From NCBI GenBank assembly GCA_017562135.1, contig QEYB01000999.1, positions 744,001 to 808,000 on the forward strand: a stretch of 64,000 nt of DNA, in the 5' to 3' direction. Within the stretch, counting starts at the first letter, position 1; each line of letters starts with the position of its first letter. Positions 12,401 to 24,584 of the stretch are shown here, in pieces. The position numbers and the translations under genes are program-made. Source of the DNA: Dipylidium caninum. Taxonomy: Eukaryota; Platyhelminthes; Cestoda; Cyclophyllidea; Dipylidiidae. A model generated the notes under the pieces. It was given only the letters and a program-made list of their open reading frames with translations, did no database searches and was not told the DNA's origin.

Positions 12401-15034
12401 AGTGAGCACTTCAAGTGGTAAAAGATGACAAAAACCGCCTTTTAGTTGCTACCCATTGAAGCCGGAAATCGCTTTTCCCAACCATCTCATACTTTCACTG
12501 ACCTTTCAACATGACACAGAAGCCACACTGGAAATAAGTACTTGATTCCTCTGTTAATCCTTCCAGCCGAATGGAGTGAAAATGAAAAAGAAAAAAGGGG
12601 AATGCTGAGTGGGTTCTCGACAATCAATGTACTTAGATCATAGTCGCGCTCTACTCGGATAGGACCACTCTCCATTGGCATCACAAGAAAGGCCACACCG
12701 TACGAGTAATTTAAATGTCCTACCACACTTTGAATTGATCGACGATGGCACATTCTGCTGCGCTGACAGCAGTAGCGGACTCTGGGTCCACTTGAAAGTG
12801 TTTCACATCTATATTAGCAGATCAAAGTCAAATATCATCCATTGGAAAGATCAATGAAACGGGACCTTACAAAAGTGGAAAAGTACATTCTTTTGGAGGT
12901 GATACTGAGTGAAATATTCTATCTCCTCCAAGTGGGGTTATCCCTCGCCTTCATCTGTCTTTGGTACTTACGTGGCCTGGCCAAAAAGGCAAAAATAAAG
13001 ATTCCTGGAAAGGGAGAACGCCTAATGCGTCATGACTGGGTAATGATGCATTCTATGGCTCTACTTCCTCTTTCAGACGATTAGTGATGTGAAAAAAATT
13101 GAGGCTGATACGGCTGAAGACATTGCGGTCTCGTGCACAAAATTACCGCGTGAGCAATCTTTTATCATTAACATTTTGGAAGCAAGTTTACTGAAGTAGG
13201 TTAAAGTAGAGAATGTGGTAATACACCAGAACTTATAGCACCGCCGAAAAAGAAAGAGGGTAAATATTTTCTCGGAACACAGGTTTTTCATGCGAATTAA
13301 GAGGCTTTCTAGTAAATGGTACTCATAAGGGCTTCATGACTCTCGATTTCTCAGCAGCTGATGGAACGCCATGGCATCGTGCCTTAATTGAACGGCTACA
13401 GTCCTTCTTTGACCGCTGGAAATGGTCGACAACTTCGGCCCCCCCCACGACAGATGTCTCCTTGTCGACTATTAAACTGGTTTCGCCCAAAACGAATCCA
13501 GGCGGTCAAAATATTCTAAAGAGGGGGGGAGAGCTCGGAAAGAACTAGAGGAGACCGTTCACGCGAGCCCGGTAAGTGGACGTATAAAGCCGATTATACA
13601 TTCACACTTACAAGTGGAAATGTCACTAAGTGGTTGTCGCAGTCCACATACAAATTAAGTAAGTTTTCGACGCCCAATTAGGCTATAAACAAGCTAAGTT
13701 ATACCTTCTTCGCCTGGGAGAGTAAAGAATGAACACAGAAGTTAATGTGTACAGCCTAAATATGAAATATATGGTCATATTTTGAATTAATAGAGCTGGG
13801 GACTCGAAGTTTTCTAAACACGACATTTACACAACAAATAAGACAACGGGGAAAGAACGAATGAATAAGAAGCCGTCCGGTGAAAATCAAGCTGTATGAA
13901 AAGATAAGGAAGAAATAATAAGAATATGAGATCACACATGTCTGGAAATACAAGAACCTCCGGTGTGGTTAATTCGAAATTTCATCGAAATTAAAGTCGA
14001 TCTAATAACATTGGGAGAATAACAGTGAATAGCGTTCTATTATTCCCACAACTTGTTTATTCAGGCTGGTTTACCAGTTAAAATATATACACGATGAAGT
14101 ATGCGGTGAGAAATATATAATTCACAACCACTTAAAGAGAAATTAAATTTTAGAAATACACAATATCACTAGTTATTCATATATTAGAAAGGTAGAATGG
14201 GAACCAGGAAGAAAATTCAGTGACATTACATGCGTATGATAGGGCAGGTGGCAATAAGATTATTGCCGGATAATAAGGCCAGAAAAATCTGGTACATTAA
14301 AGCAACTCTTAGCAGACTAAAAGAAGCTGGTTAATGGTGTACGACACCTTATTGGCTTAGTTGAAACTTGTCCTCAGGGTCGCACTACGAAACATTTCAC
14401 ATCCTGGCTATATTGTGAGCATTTCCTTCGCATAAGCGTCCACAGATTGGAATGAAACCGAGATAGCCGGGCGAGAAGAAGGCGGTGTGATGTTGCATTG
14501 AAAGTATCAAAACGAGGAATGGCATCCTATGCCGGCAAAGGCGAAGTCATTTTATATTTTCTAAAAACCAATAAAAATTATTCTGAGTTAGTGAGTTCTT
14601 TTTCCAAGTCTTCTAGGCGTTTTGACGCCAGTGAACGAATTCAAATCACATATGATGGTATCGTGTAAACCGACATGAATCATGTTACGTATCCCTCTTT
14701 ACTTGTTCTACACATGCGAATTTTCGATTTGGATGTTAGTTAGACAAGTCGGCAAAAGGCGCTGTATTCTTAACTTCAACATCACTTTCAAAATTGCGGC
14801 CGTAGGAGGGGGTAAACTTTTCTACTGATTGCAAAGTAAAACAAAATTGTTTAAAAGTTTGATTAGAAAGCTCTATTTTTATTGTGAACAGTATGACTGC
14901 CCTTGAGAGCTGAAGTCAATGCAATAGTATGACAACAAATGAATCTAATTGGGCGGCGTACAACCAATCGAAACTAAAAATCATACCGCGTTGTTTGGTC
15001 TGAATGCTACACATTGGACTGCAAATAGTGTCGG
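9416..15034. other. Intergenic stretch upstream of TUG; no gene recognised
   Basis: About 5.6 kb. A TCAAATGTT nonamer is repeated three times near 9656-9682. Open frames are short and unsupported. The most gene-like is an 80-codon + frame at 12842-13084 with a central hydrophobic stretch (residues about 18-45) followed by basic residues, but I recognise no family and see no adjoining exons in frame. A 160-codon minus frame (10522-11004) is proline/serine-rich with no domain. Confidence 0.5.
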
Positions 15035-18000
15035 ATGTCATCTCTAAAAATTCGCTATCCAACCGGACACTTGGAAGTCATTCCCGTGAAAATTCAGGCG
15101 CCCTTAATAAAAGTAATACCAGCGCTCTAGCTAAACTGCTCTAAGGTTTTTGAAGAAGCATGCGCTAGGAGAAGATTGGATCCGAAGATGCACAAATTGA
15201 TGTGAGCATACGGCCCAGATTCTCATTTAGAGTTTGATAATGAGACAAGATTATTACTTCTAATTTAATTCGTATGATGGGGTCTTTTCTAAGGCACAAA
15301 AGAAAGCCTGTAGACCTGAGTACTCCTTTCAAGTACTCCGGCTTGACCAACCATGCTACCCTAGAGCTTGTTGCTTGCGATGAGGGGGAAACAGCACAAA
15401 TCCCATCGGAAATCTCTGTCTCTATTGCGATTCGTTTGGAAGATGGACATAGAGTTGCCTGGTTCGGACCCTCGAAGTCATCCATTTGGAGCATTTTGGA
15501 ATCTGTCGCCTCGAATGACGAAAAGTACGATATTGCTGATAGTCTTAGAAGCCATACTTCAATGTTAAATAAATTGGTTCTCTTTTTAAAGGATTGCTGC
15601 TTTGCTTAAATCGGCGCCCAGTGGTCCCGCACCAACCATAGTTTATATACAAAATCAGGTAAGTTCTTTTTATCCAGGAAAAAATGATTTATTTGTCCAT
15701 CAGTTTATGGGAGAAAAAGTACTTCGGGAGACCACGCTAGAAAGCCTGGGAATTCGCGATTCTGCACTCTTCCAATTGCATCGCACACTATCTGCTTCCA
15801 CGCAAATTGAGCCGAAAGATTCTTCACCTTCTACCCCTACCGCAGGTGATTTTATTTTCCCAATAAAAAATATTTGATTTTGGGCTAATGGGAATGAAAC
15901 TCTTAGATCATTGACCATTAAAGCTCCCTCTCCACCAGTTCCTGAGGACAAAATTTCGGCGTCCTCTTCTCCTCCCTCGAAAAAGCCGCCACCCGTGCCA
16001 ACATCACCGGTACCAGAAACAACGCCTAGTAACCCTGTTCAAGAGCATCATGTACCTCATGGCGAATCCCCTTCCCTTATTTTCCCCAGTGTTAGCGGTG
16101 GAGGCGGTGCTGACCCGGGCGCCTCTTACACTGCGGAACCTTTTTCTGTTTTTGGTTCCAGGCCGTCAAAATCGATGTTCGATCCGGACCAACCGACGGG
16201 AAGTCAACCTGATAAGGTTTGGTATTAATCTTTTTCTCAAATTTCTCGATTTTGGATTAATCTAAGTTTTTGCCTGGGAATCATTGCTTCAATCAGAACA
16301 GGGTTTATGGAATTAATAATCTTATAAGTTAGTATTAAAGCCCTTTTTAGGGAGTTGTGGACCACGTCATTTTCATTTATAACTGCTAAATTATCTAACG
16401 ATAGTATATGACGGGAAGTTGTCTCTCGTTGTGAGCTCTGAAGGATTCTCTAACAGAGGTCGAATAATTCTCTTTGCAAAAGAATTTTATTTAAATTTTA
16501 ATGCTTTCTCTATGTTTGGCTGACGATCGAGCTAAATGGTGGTTTTACTGAAAACACCACCTAAACTTTTTTTTACCTGTTTCTTCCTTGTCTCTGATCA
16601 CGGTTTTTGGGCCTTCCATATTTGACATTAATTTATCATCATCGGTCACCAAAAGAAGGCCTTTTGAGTTGATCACTTCCGTATGGCTAGTTCTATGGTG
16701 AACCACTTTGATTAAGCAATTACGAAATGCCATCTCACAATCACGTGGACCTAGCGTTCTTCCTACTTAAAGACAGCTTACGCAGCTCCCTGACCTTGGT
16801 TTATTGCTACCAGTCTGGTCAAAGGCTGTTGAGTACTAATCGGTGTCATCTTCGTCGAGCCTCATACACTGAGTGGCTGATATTGTGGTCAGGAGTGAAT
16901 GATACTCACTGGTTTTCCATTGTTTAGATGGCATTGTTTTGAGGAAGTTAATGCATGATAAAGCATGAGAATGAAAATTCGCTCAAGGCTGTTGGCATGT
17001 TGCACAAGACTATGTTTGCATAGTGAATATACGAATTGAACCAGCACGGTGTGTAATTTTCTCTTGTCGCGTGCTTTATTGAATTCTGGGGAAAAAGAGG
17101 ACGATGCTTAGTAACCACTGGCTTGTAAGCACATTTCTTGCCATTTGCGATTGTCGACGCTGTTTTGGGACTACTTTCCACCGTTTGGAATATGTTCCTA
17201 CCTTGGAGCATGGAGAAATGGGATAGAAATTTAATCTCTGATGCGATTTGGTTTTCTTTGCGATTTTAGTCGCCGACGTTGGGTGAAATAGTTGGAATCA
17301 CTTTGGAGCCTGAAGAGAAAAAGGCGTTTCAGCAAGACGAAGCACTACAACAACTTCGTGAATTCAAGGTGATTTGTTGTCATAAATCACACTTTGTGCA
17401 GTCGTTAACTCATTTGTCAAGCATTTAATTCACTTCGTAGGGCGTTCATTGTTTGATGGATTCCTCTATCTACTTATTCCCATTCATTTCTATAATCCGC
17501 TTGACAGTCGATATTGAAACCATCAAATCCACAATTAATTTTTGTCTTATCATTTTAGTTTCCATCTGAAACACAAGGACAGAATCTGCGCGTTGAAGAG
17601 AATGAGTAAGAGATTTTTAATTTTAATGGTCAGATGGTCTGAATATATTTCCGTACATTTGCAACTTGCCATGCAATTTTCCCCTCTTTAGGTAAAGCTC
17701 TTTGCCAGTTTCTCCCATCATACACGTTTGGACAGACGATTGTATCATACTTTGTTTAATGCAGGTCAAGAGTGTAAATTTCGTAATTTATTGTCCAGTG
17801 TAGAGGAAATTTCATCTCCTAGCGGTGTCCGCAAGTGTGTGGAAGAGTTTGAAGGCGGGTACGTGGAGTATCGCGGACGCCTGGGTTGCTGTCATTTCGT
17901 AGCGACTTGAGCCTCGGAAGCCACATTTTTTGTTATTGAAAACTACTCTTCGAAATAGTTAATGCGCAGCAATTTTTTCGTGAATTGCTTCATAGAGTTA

Positions 18001-21000
18001 AAATTTCCAAGTCCTCTGAGGTGAAAAATGAAGATTTCGATGACTTTATCTTAGCCCCAGTCATTTCTCGAGGAATAACCTCGGTTTACGGGGCAGGCAC
18101 GGTGAAATAAATTACTCAGAAAGACGTCTTTCGTAGCATGTTTTAAGCTCCCTGGAATTCTGGCTCTTTGCCGAGTGTTTTTTCCACAGAAAACCCCCCC
18201 CCCCCTATAATTTGAAAACTTCGTTGTTCTCCTTTCTCGGGGTACATTGTTTGATTTCAAATTACTCCGTTTGAAATGGTACTTGGGCGTCTATAGGTGG
18301 CGCAGTTGGGTGGAAGTTTTAATTCAGTGGCACTTTCTTTCACGTTGAAGTAATTTTATACTCCGACAGTTGCCCCCACTTAATGTTCGCCAAGTAGAGG
18401 AGTTTGAACTGTCTCCTGTTCAAATTTAAAGACGCAGGAAGCTTGTGAACCTCCTGCGAGTGTACTATTAACTCCTCACTGATTTGAATTTTGCCATGAA
18501 GTTGGCTGCCTTGGAAACGGTTGGCACATTGGGTTATTTCATAGTTGCACCGCTACAGGTCTTGCCATCGCGATCTCCAGTAGTGGAAGTCATTTTCATT
18601 TAATTGTCTTTCTTACTGGAGTCATATCGACTTTCACCATCAATTTCGATCGTAGGTCGTCTGGACTGCGCCATCAGCTCCCCAATTCTCTCATTTACTC
18701 ACTATTTTGTAGAGGGGAAAGCTCCAAGGCGGCAGATAGTCTGTGCGAACGCGAAGAGGTGCTCTTCCAACGACAAACGTCCTCTTCACTTGATACGGAC
18801 TCTGGTAAGATCTTTTACCTGCTCCATGGATAACTCATCTCTCTGTCTTCCGTTACCAGCAGCACTGACTTTTCGCCCTTCCAGAAAAACTGCCCGATGA
18901 ATTTTTCCAACTGACAGAGAACGACTTGCGCCTCATCATATCCTCGCTTCGGAAGGAAGCGTGAGTGTCTGCTCTTTCTTTCTGAAGGCGTTACTCACTG
19001 TAATCAGGACTCGTTCTGGCTCTCCGAAGCAGAATCCACTCGAAGCATTTCAGACGACCTTCCATTAGCCACTTCGGGGAGACTTTTGGGCATCACATGA
19101 GCGTACTTCGATACGAGATAAATTAGGTGAATGTGAGACTCGTGCCACCTTGCCATTTTTGCCATTGTTAGCCGTTCACATCACCAGTGCGGGTATGCCA
19201 TCGAGTCTGCTTGACCGTGAGGCTTCAAGTTGTCAGCAAACACGTTTATTTTTTATGTAGTGTGGACTTCGAAAGAAGCTTCCTTTCGCACTAGCAGATG
19301 ATTTGGCGCTTCCATGTGTACATGGCCACGTTCCCTGGGGCACCACGGGTGTTCAAATAGCATAATATCACTGAGGCGACTTGCATTTCATAACTTTGCT
19401 GTTTTTCTTCTAGCCCTAAAAGGCAAGTTTTGATACGGAGGCTCTTCCCCCCTCTTAATACAAGCTGAACCTCCTGATTCATCCATTCCTTCCTGCTTGG
19501 AACCGTTTGGAGCTATTTGCCGTTGCAATTTAAAATCACTCCTACTTTTGCTACACTTTGTGTTTTCAGGGGGAGAGATGGTTTTCTGGGCGAACGAAGC
19601 GTTGAAAAGTCAGCAAAATTCCGCCTCATTGAGCGCTGTCCCCGCTGCATAATTCATTTTCTTTGGTCCGATGAATTCATTCTGCAGGCTTGTTTCAAAC
19701 CTCAGGAAAGAGGTAATTTGTCTCATTTCCGCATCGTTATCCTTATGTTCTCTTCCTTTCTCCTTTATTTATTTATTTATTTTTCAGTCTCTGCCTTGTA
19801 CGATTTCATTCGCGACCAATTGGTGGACACGAGTCTCCCTTTCCAACTGTGTACGTTTTTCCTCCTCACGATCCCTTATTCTTTTTTCTTTCTTTGCTCG
19901 TTTAGTTACGACTCCTCCACGCGTCATTCTCTCGAACCCGACTGAAACGCTTATACAGGTGGGCAAATTTTTCATTAAGACCAATCATATATTTTTACTG
20001 CCTCGGAATCTCCACGTTGTCTCCTTGCCCTCTACCAAAGACTGGTGGTTCGTCAACGAAATAATTAATTCACTAACACATTGGGCCGCGCCACCAACGA
20101 AGAGGAAGTAGAGGGGGATGGTGGCTAGGCAGAGGCTCTGCTGGTTGTTGAAGGGTCAAATTACAGACTGACACTCCAGGGTGCGGCGGTCGTTTTGATC
20201 CCATTCGATGTTGCACGCAATGGAATGCGTGTGGGGGCGTGTCGAACGGAACTCAACTTTGTGTCGACGTTCAAGACGCTACTTGTCGGTGTGCGACGGA
20301 TGCCGGGTCTCCGGTAATTTGAGTCAACGTGGTGTCCCACGGCGACGATGTGATGTCGAGTAAAGTATGCAGACGCTTTATACTTTATTTTCATCACAAA
20401 CGACTAGTACATCGCCTCCCATTCTATTGTCGTGGATGCGTTCATGCATGATGCTGAATGAGTCGTCTGCCTTGAAACGGTGCCCCCTTGATTCTAGCGT
20501 ATTAGCTGTGTCTCTCCTTTTGGAGGAGCTTGAAGACCGACCGAAGTAGCAGTAAAATAAGTGAAATAATTATTCTGCAATATAATAATGGTATTCCACT
20601 TGCTCTACCCCCCTACCCCTTTGTGGCATTGTAGGCCGAACTCTTTCCTACTGCCCGAGTTCACATTACCACTGAAAATGGACCGCCCAAAGCCCGGGAA
20701 GGTGAGTGTGTTCTCGACTGTCCTTCAAAAAAGAACCGTATTCACCCAGTCGCGTGACGCTTGGATTTTCCAAAGGAGGCAATAATCCAAATCTAGATTT
20801 TCTTTTTCCTTAAGTTCTTCGGAAAGACCTGTTGAAGAACTTGAAGTCAAGTGCCGAGGCATCAACTGTTATATCAAAATGGTACATTCTCTAGCTTTAC
20901 CTCATCCATCTATGCATTTATTCATCCCCTTGTCCAACCGCCTACCAAATTATCCGTCCATCTGCCTTTTCCTGATCACCTTTTCTTTCCAAATCCTCAG

Positions 21001-21025
21001 GGTACCGAAATCCAGGCGGTCGTAG
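15035..21025 (+). CDS. ASPSCR1: TUG / ASPSCR1: UBX-domain tether protein
   Basis: TUG proteins bind p97/VCP through a UBX domain and, in mammals, hold GLUT4 vesicles inside the cell. I read sixteen exons: 15035-15112, 15146-15201, 15294-15524, 15592-15658, 15704-15845, 15924-16216, 17270-17368, 17559-17605, 18713-18804, 18885-18960, 19570-19712, 19788-19850, 19906-19958, 20635-20701, 20815-20881 and 21001-21025. They sum to 1599 nt (532 aa; human is 553). The N-terminal ubiquitin-like domain shows VFEEACARRRLDP and KRKPVDLSTPFKYSGL. A second segment (FMGEKVLRETTLESLGI) follows, then a proline-rich linker. Next come the family motif LPDEFFQLTENDLR and a UBX domain with LYDFIRDQLVD and LFTTPPRVIL. 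The start is the ATG opening MSSLKIRYPTG, which fits the family N-terminus. The first intron is 33 bases and the longest is 1107. The last junction is uncertain: reading through it also gives a stop within 12 bases. It converges on PIGU. Confidence 0.93.
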
Positions 21026-21831
21026 GAATGCAATGTTCAGAGATATTCCAATGGCGCCTTCTTGAAATTTTCATCGAATTGGTTTTCTCGCTTTTTTTGT
21101 GCTGACTAATAAAATTTGGCTATTGTTTTTAAGTATTTCCGTCCCGTGAAGTCCGATTCTACCACCGGCAATTGGGGCTCTGTTGCGGCTTCGCACTAAC
21201 CACGCTACTTCGGAGAGAAGCAGATAATGCTCGAGGGCGGATTTCCGATCACTCCGTTCGTGTGCTTCCTTCTTACTACAGCGGGTACTCTTTTCCCGAA
21301 ATCAGGTCCTTTAAGATTGGACAGGGGTCCCGCAGGCGGAAGTTGAGTCGAATGGCAGGAGCTTTGGACACGAGCATGGGTCCCTGCTCTGCCACCGAGA
21401 CGCGGAAGGTTACTCCCCAATTATCAGCACTCGTAAATCCTCCCATGCTTTCCAGGACCTGAGATATAACGCCCACCCTTAATGGTCACGTTGGCGTGGC
21501 CTACACGGGTGTTGCGTGCCTGGTAGGACATGTGTCAGCGCATTCAACGGTGCTTCCCTTTGGTTAAATTTTTATAGTTTATGCAAGCTAAGACCATTCA
21601 GAGAGCCTGATTAGCGAGGTCAAATGAGGGATTATGATAAGCTCTGCACCTTAGCCAAAATAACTCCGACGTCTTCCAACCACAGCCCGTCGAGTCAGCA
21701 GCCACAGCTGTACAAGAGCGAGCGCTGCCGATAGTTTCGTAATACAAGCCAAGGAGCTCACTCTTCACCCACGGAAAGCAGGCAATGGGGAATCGTGTGA
21801 AATTCTTTTTTAATGAATCAAACACGAACAG
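21026..21831. other. Intergenic region between convergent TUG and PIGU
   Basis: This holds the 3' flanks of two genes pointing at each other. Overlapping short open frames (up to 96 codons) show no domain. I see no further gene. Confidence 0.6.
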
Positions 21832-24584
21832 TTAATGGATGCTGGGCACAATCTTAGTCCCTGTGGAGAGACGAGGATGCTTACCGAATTTCTGGTGGAA
21901 GTGATAGCGTAGGTAGGCCGAAATCGTCTGAACCAGCAGTTGAACCTGCAAAAGAGGATGGAGTCCCTCGCTTGATTTTGTGCACAAGGGTCAAGCCGTT
22001 GAGATATTAAGGTAAAACTATTTGGGAATGGTTAAATTTTACCGACCTGAGTGCAAGATGGGAAGAAGCAGCCTCTGGACTGCCTAAAACTTCTGCGGAA
22101 GCAATACTCACCCTAACAACCCCAATGATAAGGGAAGCCGAGAAGTAGAAATTGGCGTTGGATGTTGAAGTATAAAGCCAAGTCAGGAAGAACAGGGGTG
22201 CCAATATTAGGGCTACCACTGTCAAGACGGAAAGGATGAAGGCGTTTCTGAAGTCTAACGGCAAGTAAGAAAAAGAGGCGTGAAGCGAACTTTGACGGTT
22301 TTCGCATATAGCGCCTAGCGGGGGCATGGCTGGGCGGTAGTTGACGGAAGAGTGGATACACACGCGGTGGAAAGAATAAAGGGCGCTAAGAACCATAAGG
22401 AGGATGACAAGCTACTAGTTGGCTGCCACGCTATGTAAGTCCCGACGTTTTGATGTCATTGGAGTGGCAATTCAAATTAACACCCCAGTAATTTGCAGCA
22501 CAGTCGGTTCTAATAGTGACAGTCAAAAAACATATAAAGTGCAGACCCAAGGGAAAAGACAATACGTCCACTCCATTTCATGTGGAATAGACTGTCAGTG
22601 ATTATCTCAAAGGCAGGGCTTAAAAAATCGAATCCTCTGCAGAAAGGGTCTATTGAGGAAGGGGGATCATTTAAATCTATTTCAAGGGTTTGAAGTTACT
22701 AAGCGTCGGGTGAACACAGCTTTTGTTCAACTAACGAATTGGACTGTAAATATAAGAATTCCTGAAAAACAGATGAGAAAAAAGACGACTTACACGGAAA
22801 GATGTGACGCCAATGCATAAGTAGGGCTAGGGAACAGCCCAACTCGGAGACACTGTTGTAAGGCCTGAGAGCTCCCGTCGTCATTGTGAGGAGAAGCGCA
22901 AGGAATAAGGGATCGCGGCTGTGACACCAAAGTAAGGTGGAGAAAGTCAAACAATAAATCCAGAATTAAGAGACGTTAGGCAATTGCCCTAATTCAAGTG
23001 TATTGGTCTAGCACAATGCCAAATCATCTGAGTAAGGTGAAATGGGTAGCGGCAAGAGGACAGATTTTTACGAAACACAAAAGTGTTAAATTTAGTGTTA
23101 ACATTCAACCAGACTGAGGAGCCCAACCGCATACTCAAAATTTCTTGGGAATGGTTAGGATGTATGCAAAAAAGTGAGGAAAACTACGTATAGGTCTTTA
23201 ATAGAAATTTAGAAGATCATTTGATGGGTGCGGTAATCTACAATCGAATGCTTACAGCGGTTGTTAAATGTTTTACTTAGAAAAATGTAAATTAGTCGAT
23301 TTGGAAAAATCAACATTTTCAAATGTTGATTAGTTGACAAGGTTCAATTGATTTAGGATATTTTACAGCCATCAGTCGAGAGTTTAAGAATACGCCCCGA
23401 AAATCTGACCAAAGCAGTGAATAGGTCAAGAAAAGCTTACTAAAATCGAAAGAGAAGTCCAAGGCACAAAGTGAAGATGATAAGCTGCATAGTCCAAACG
23501 AAGAAGACGTTGAAATGAGGAAACATTTCCACATACATGTACCAGAAAAGTCCCAGATTAGGCGTGGTATTCAGAGCATAGATACTGAGATAAAAAAAAC
23601 GATATTAGAGGAAGGGGTAGGGGGGATGGACTATCCAAGAGTAAGTTAAGAAAAGGAATATTACTAACTTTGAGAGATAGCTGTACTTGAGGAAATCCCA
23701 GCCACTCTCTAAGGAATGAGTTGCGAGAAGGAGACCGGCAACTGAAAGTGTGAAAGCACAAAGCGACAACAAGAAACGCAATTTGTTCTACAAAAAAAGC
23801 AAAGGAAGTTATACGATTGCCATAGTGATCAGCTGAATACGTACCCTGTGACACTGCGCCAGTACGGCGAGTATAGTGTAGCCTGGATATATATTTATGT
23901 AACAAGCAATACCACAAAGAATACTAGCTAGTAATGTTTGATCTAGAAATAAAAAAATGGAATTGTGTATTTTGGAGTCAAACCTCTAGCTAATGAGACG
24001 AATATCATAACGATGAGGATAACAGACACAATTCCGATGGAATGACTACCGAAGGCAAAAATTGAGAATGGATTAAAGGCAAATCTAAAAAGAGAAGAGC
24101 GGGTATTTACAAGGGACGAAATTTATCAACCTACACGAAAACGGATAGAGGGTAGCCAGGGGATTTAATAAGTCGACCGATTTTCACCGAATCATATGAA
24201 AGAAGAGCTAGAAATGCAAAACACTCGAGTGCCTGCATTAATCAGTGAAAAATATAAGAACTTACAGGAAGTACAACGCGTTCATATTGAGACAAACTAA
24301 AAATTTTCCACATTGATAAATATAACGGAGGCTAAAAACTGAATTGCCGCATAGAAAACCACCTGTGTAATTGACGGACGACCGTTTATCACGTTTGGAT
24401 TGTGAAATAAGCTTACTTCTTCCTTAACTAAAAGGAATTACACTGCAGGACAAAACCTACGACGCGTCCAATCCTCATTAGCTGCATGGCCAATGCTTTG
24501 GAGAACTGTCTGAGGTGCGAAGTGAAGGCATACGTAGCGGAGGATGATGCCAGCGGTGAATATGACAAGAAAATCCTGAGACAT
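21832..24584 (-). CDS. PIGU: PIG-U: GPI transamidase subunit (multi-exon)
   Basis: PIG-U is a polytopic ER subunit of the GPI transamidase, which attaches GPI anchors to proteins. The strongest match is near the C-terminus (22400-22100): RNAFILSVLTVVALILAP, then LTWLYTSTSNANFYFSASL, matching the family's RNxFxLTC...WIYxxSxNSNFxYA block. It continues after an intron into VQLLVQTISAYLRYHFHQKF and ends at TAA 21832-21834. Mid-protein, 24135-24232 and the exon beginning at 24084 give SYDSVKIGRLIKSPGYPLSV and FNPFSIFAFG, equivalent to the family's LI(R)xP...P and LNPYTILSC. The proposed start is ATG at 24584 (MSQDFLVIFTAGIILRY), a plausible first membrane segment. Other exons lie near 22700-22930, 23340-23530 and 23560-23930. 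Junctions between about 24260 and 24470 are ambiguous, so I do not claim a full exon list. It is rich in membrane helices throughout, as expected. Confidence 0.87.
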
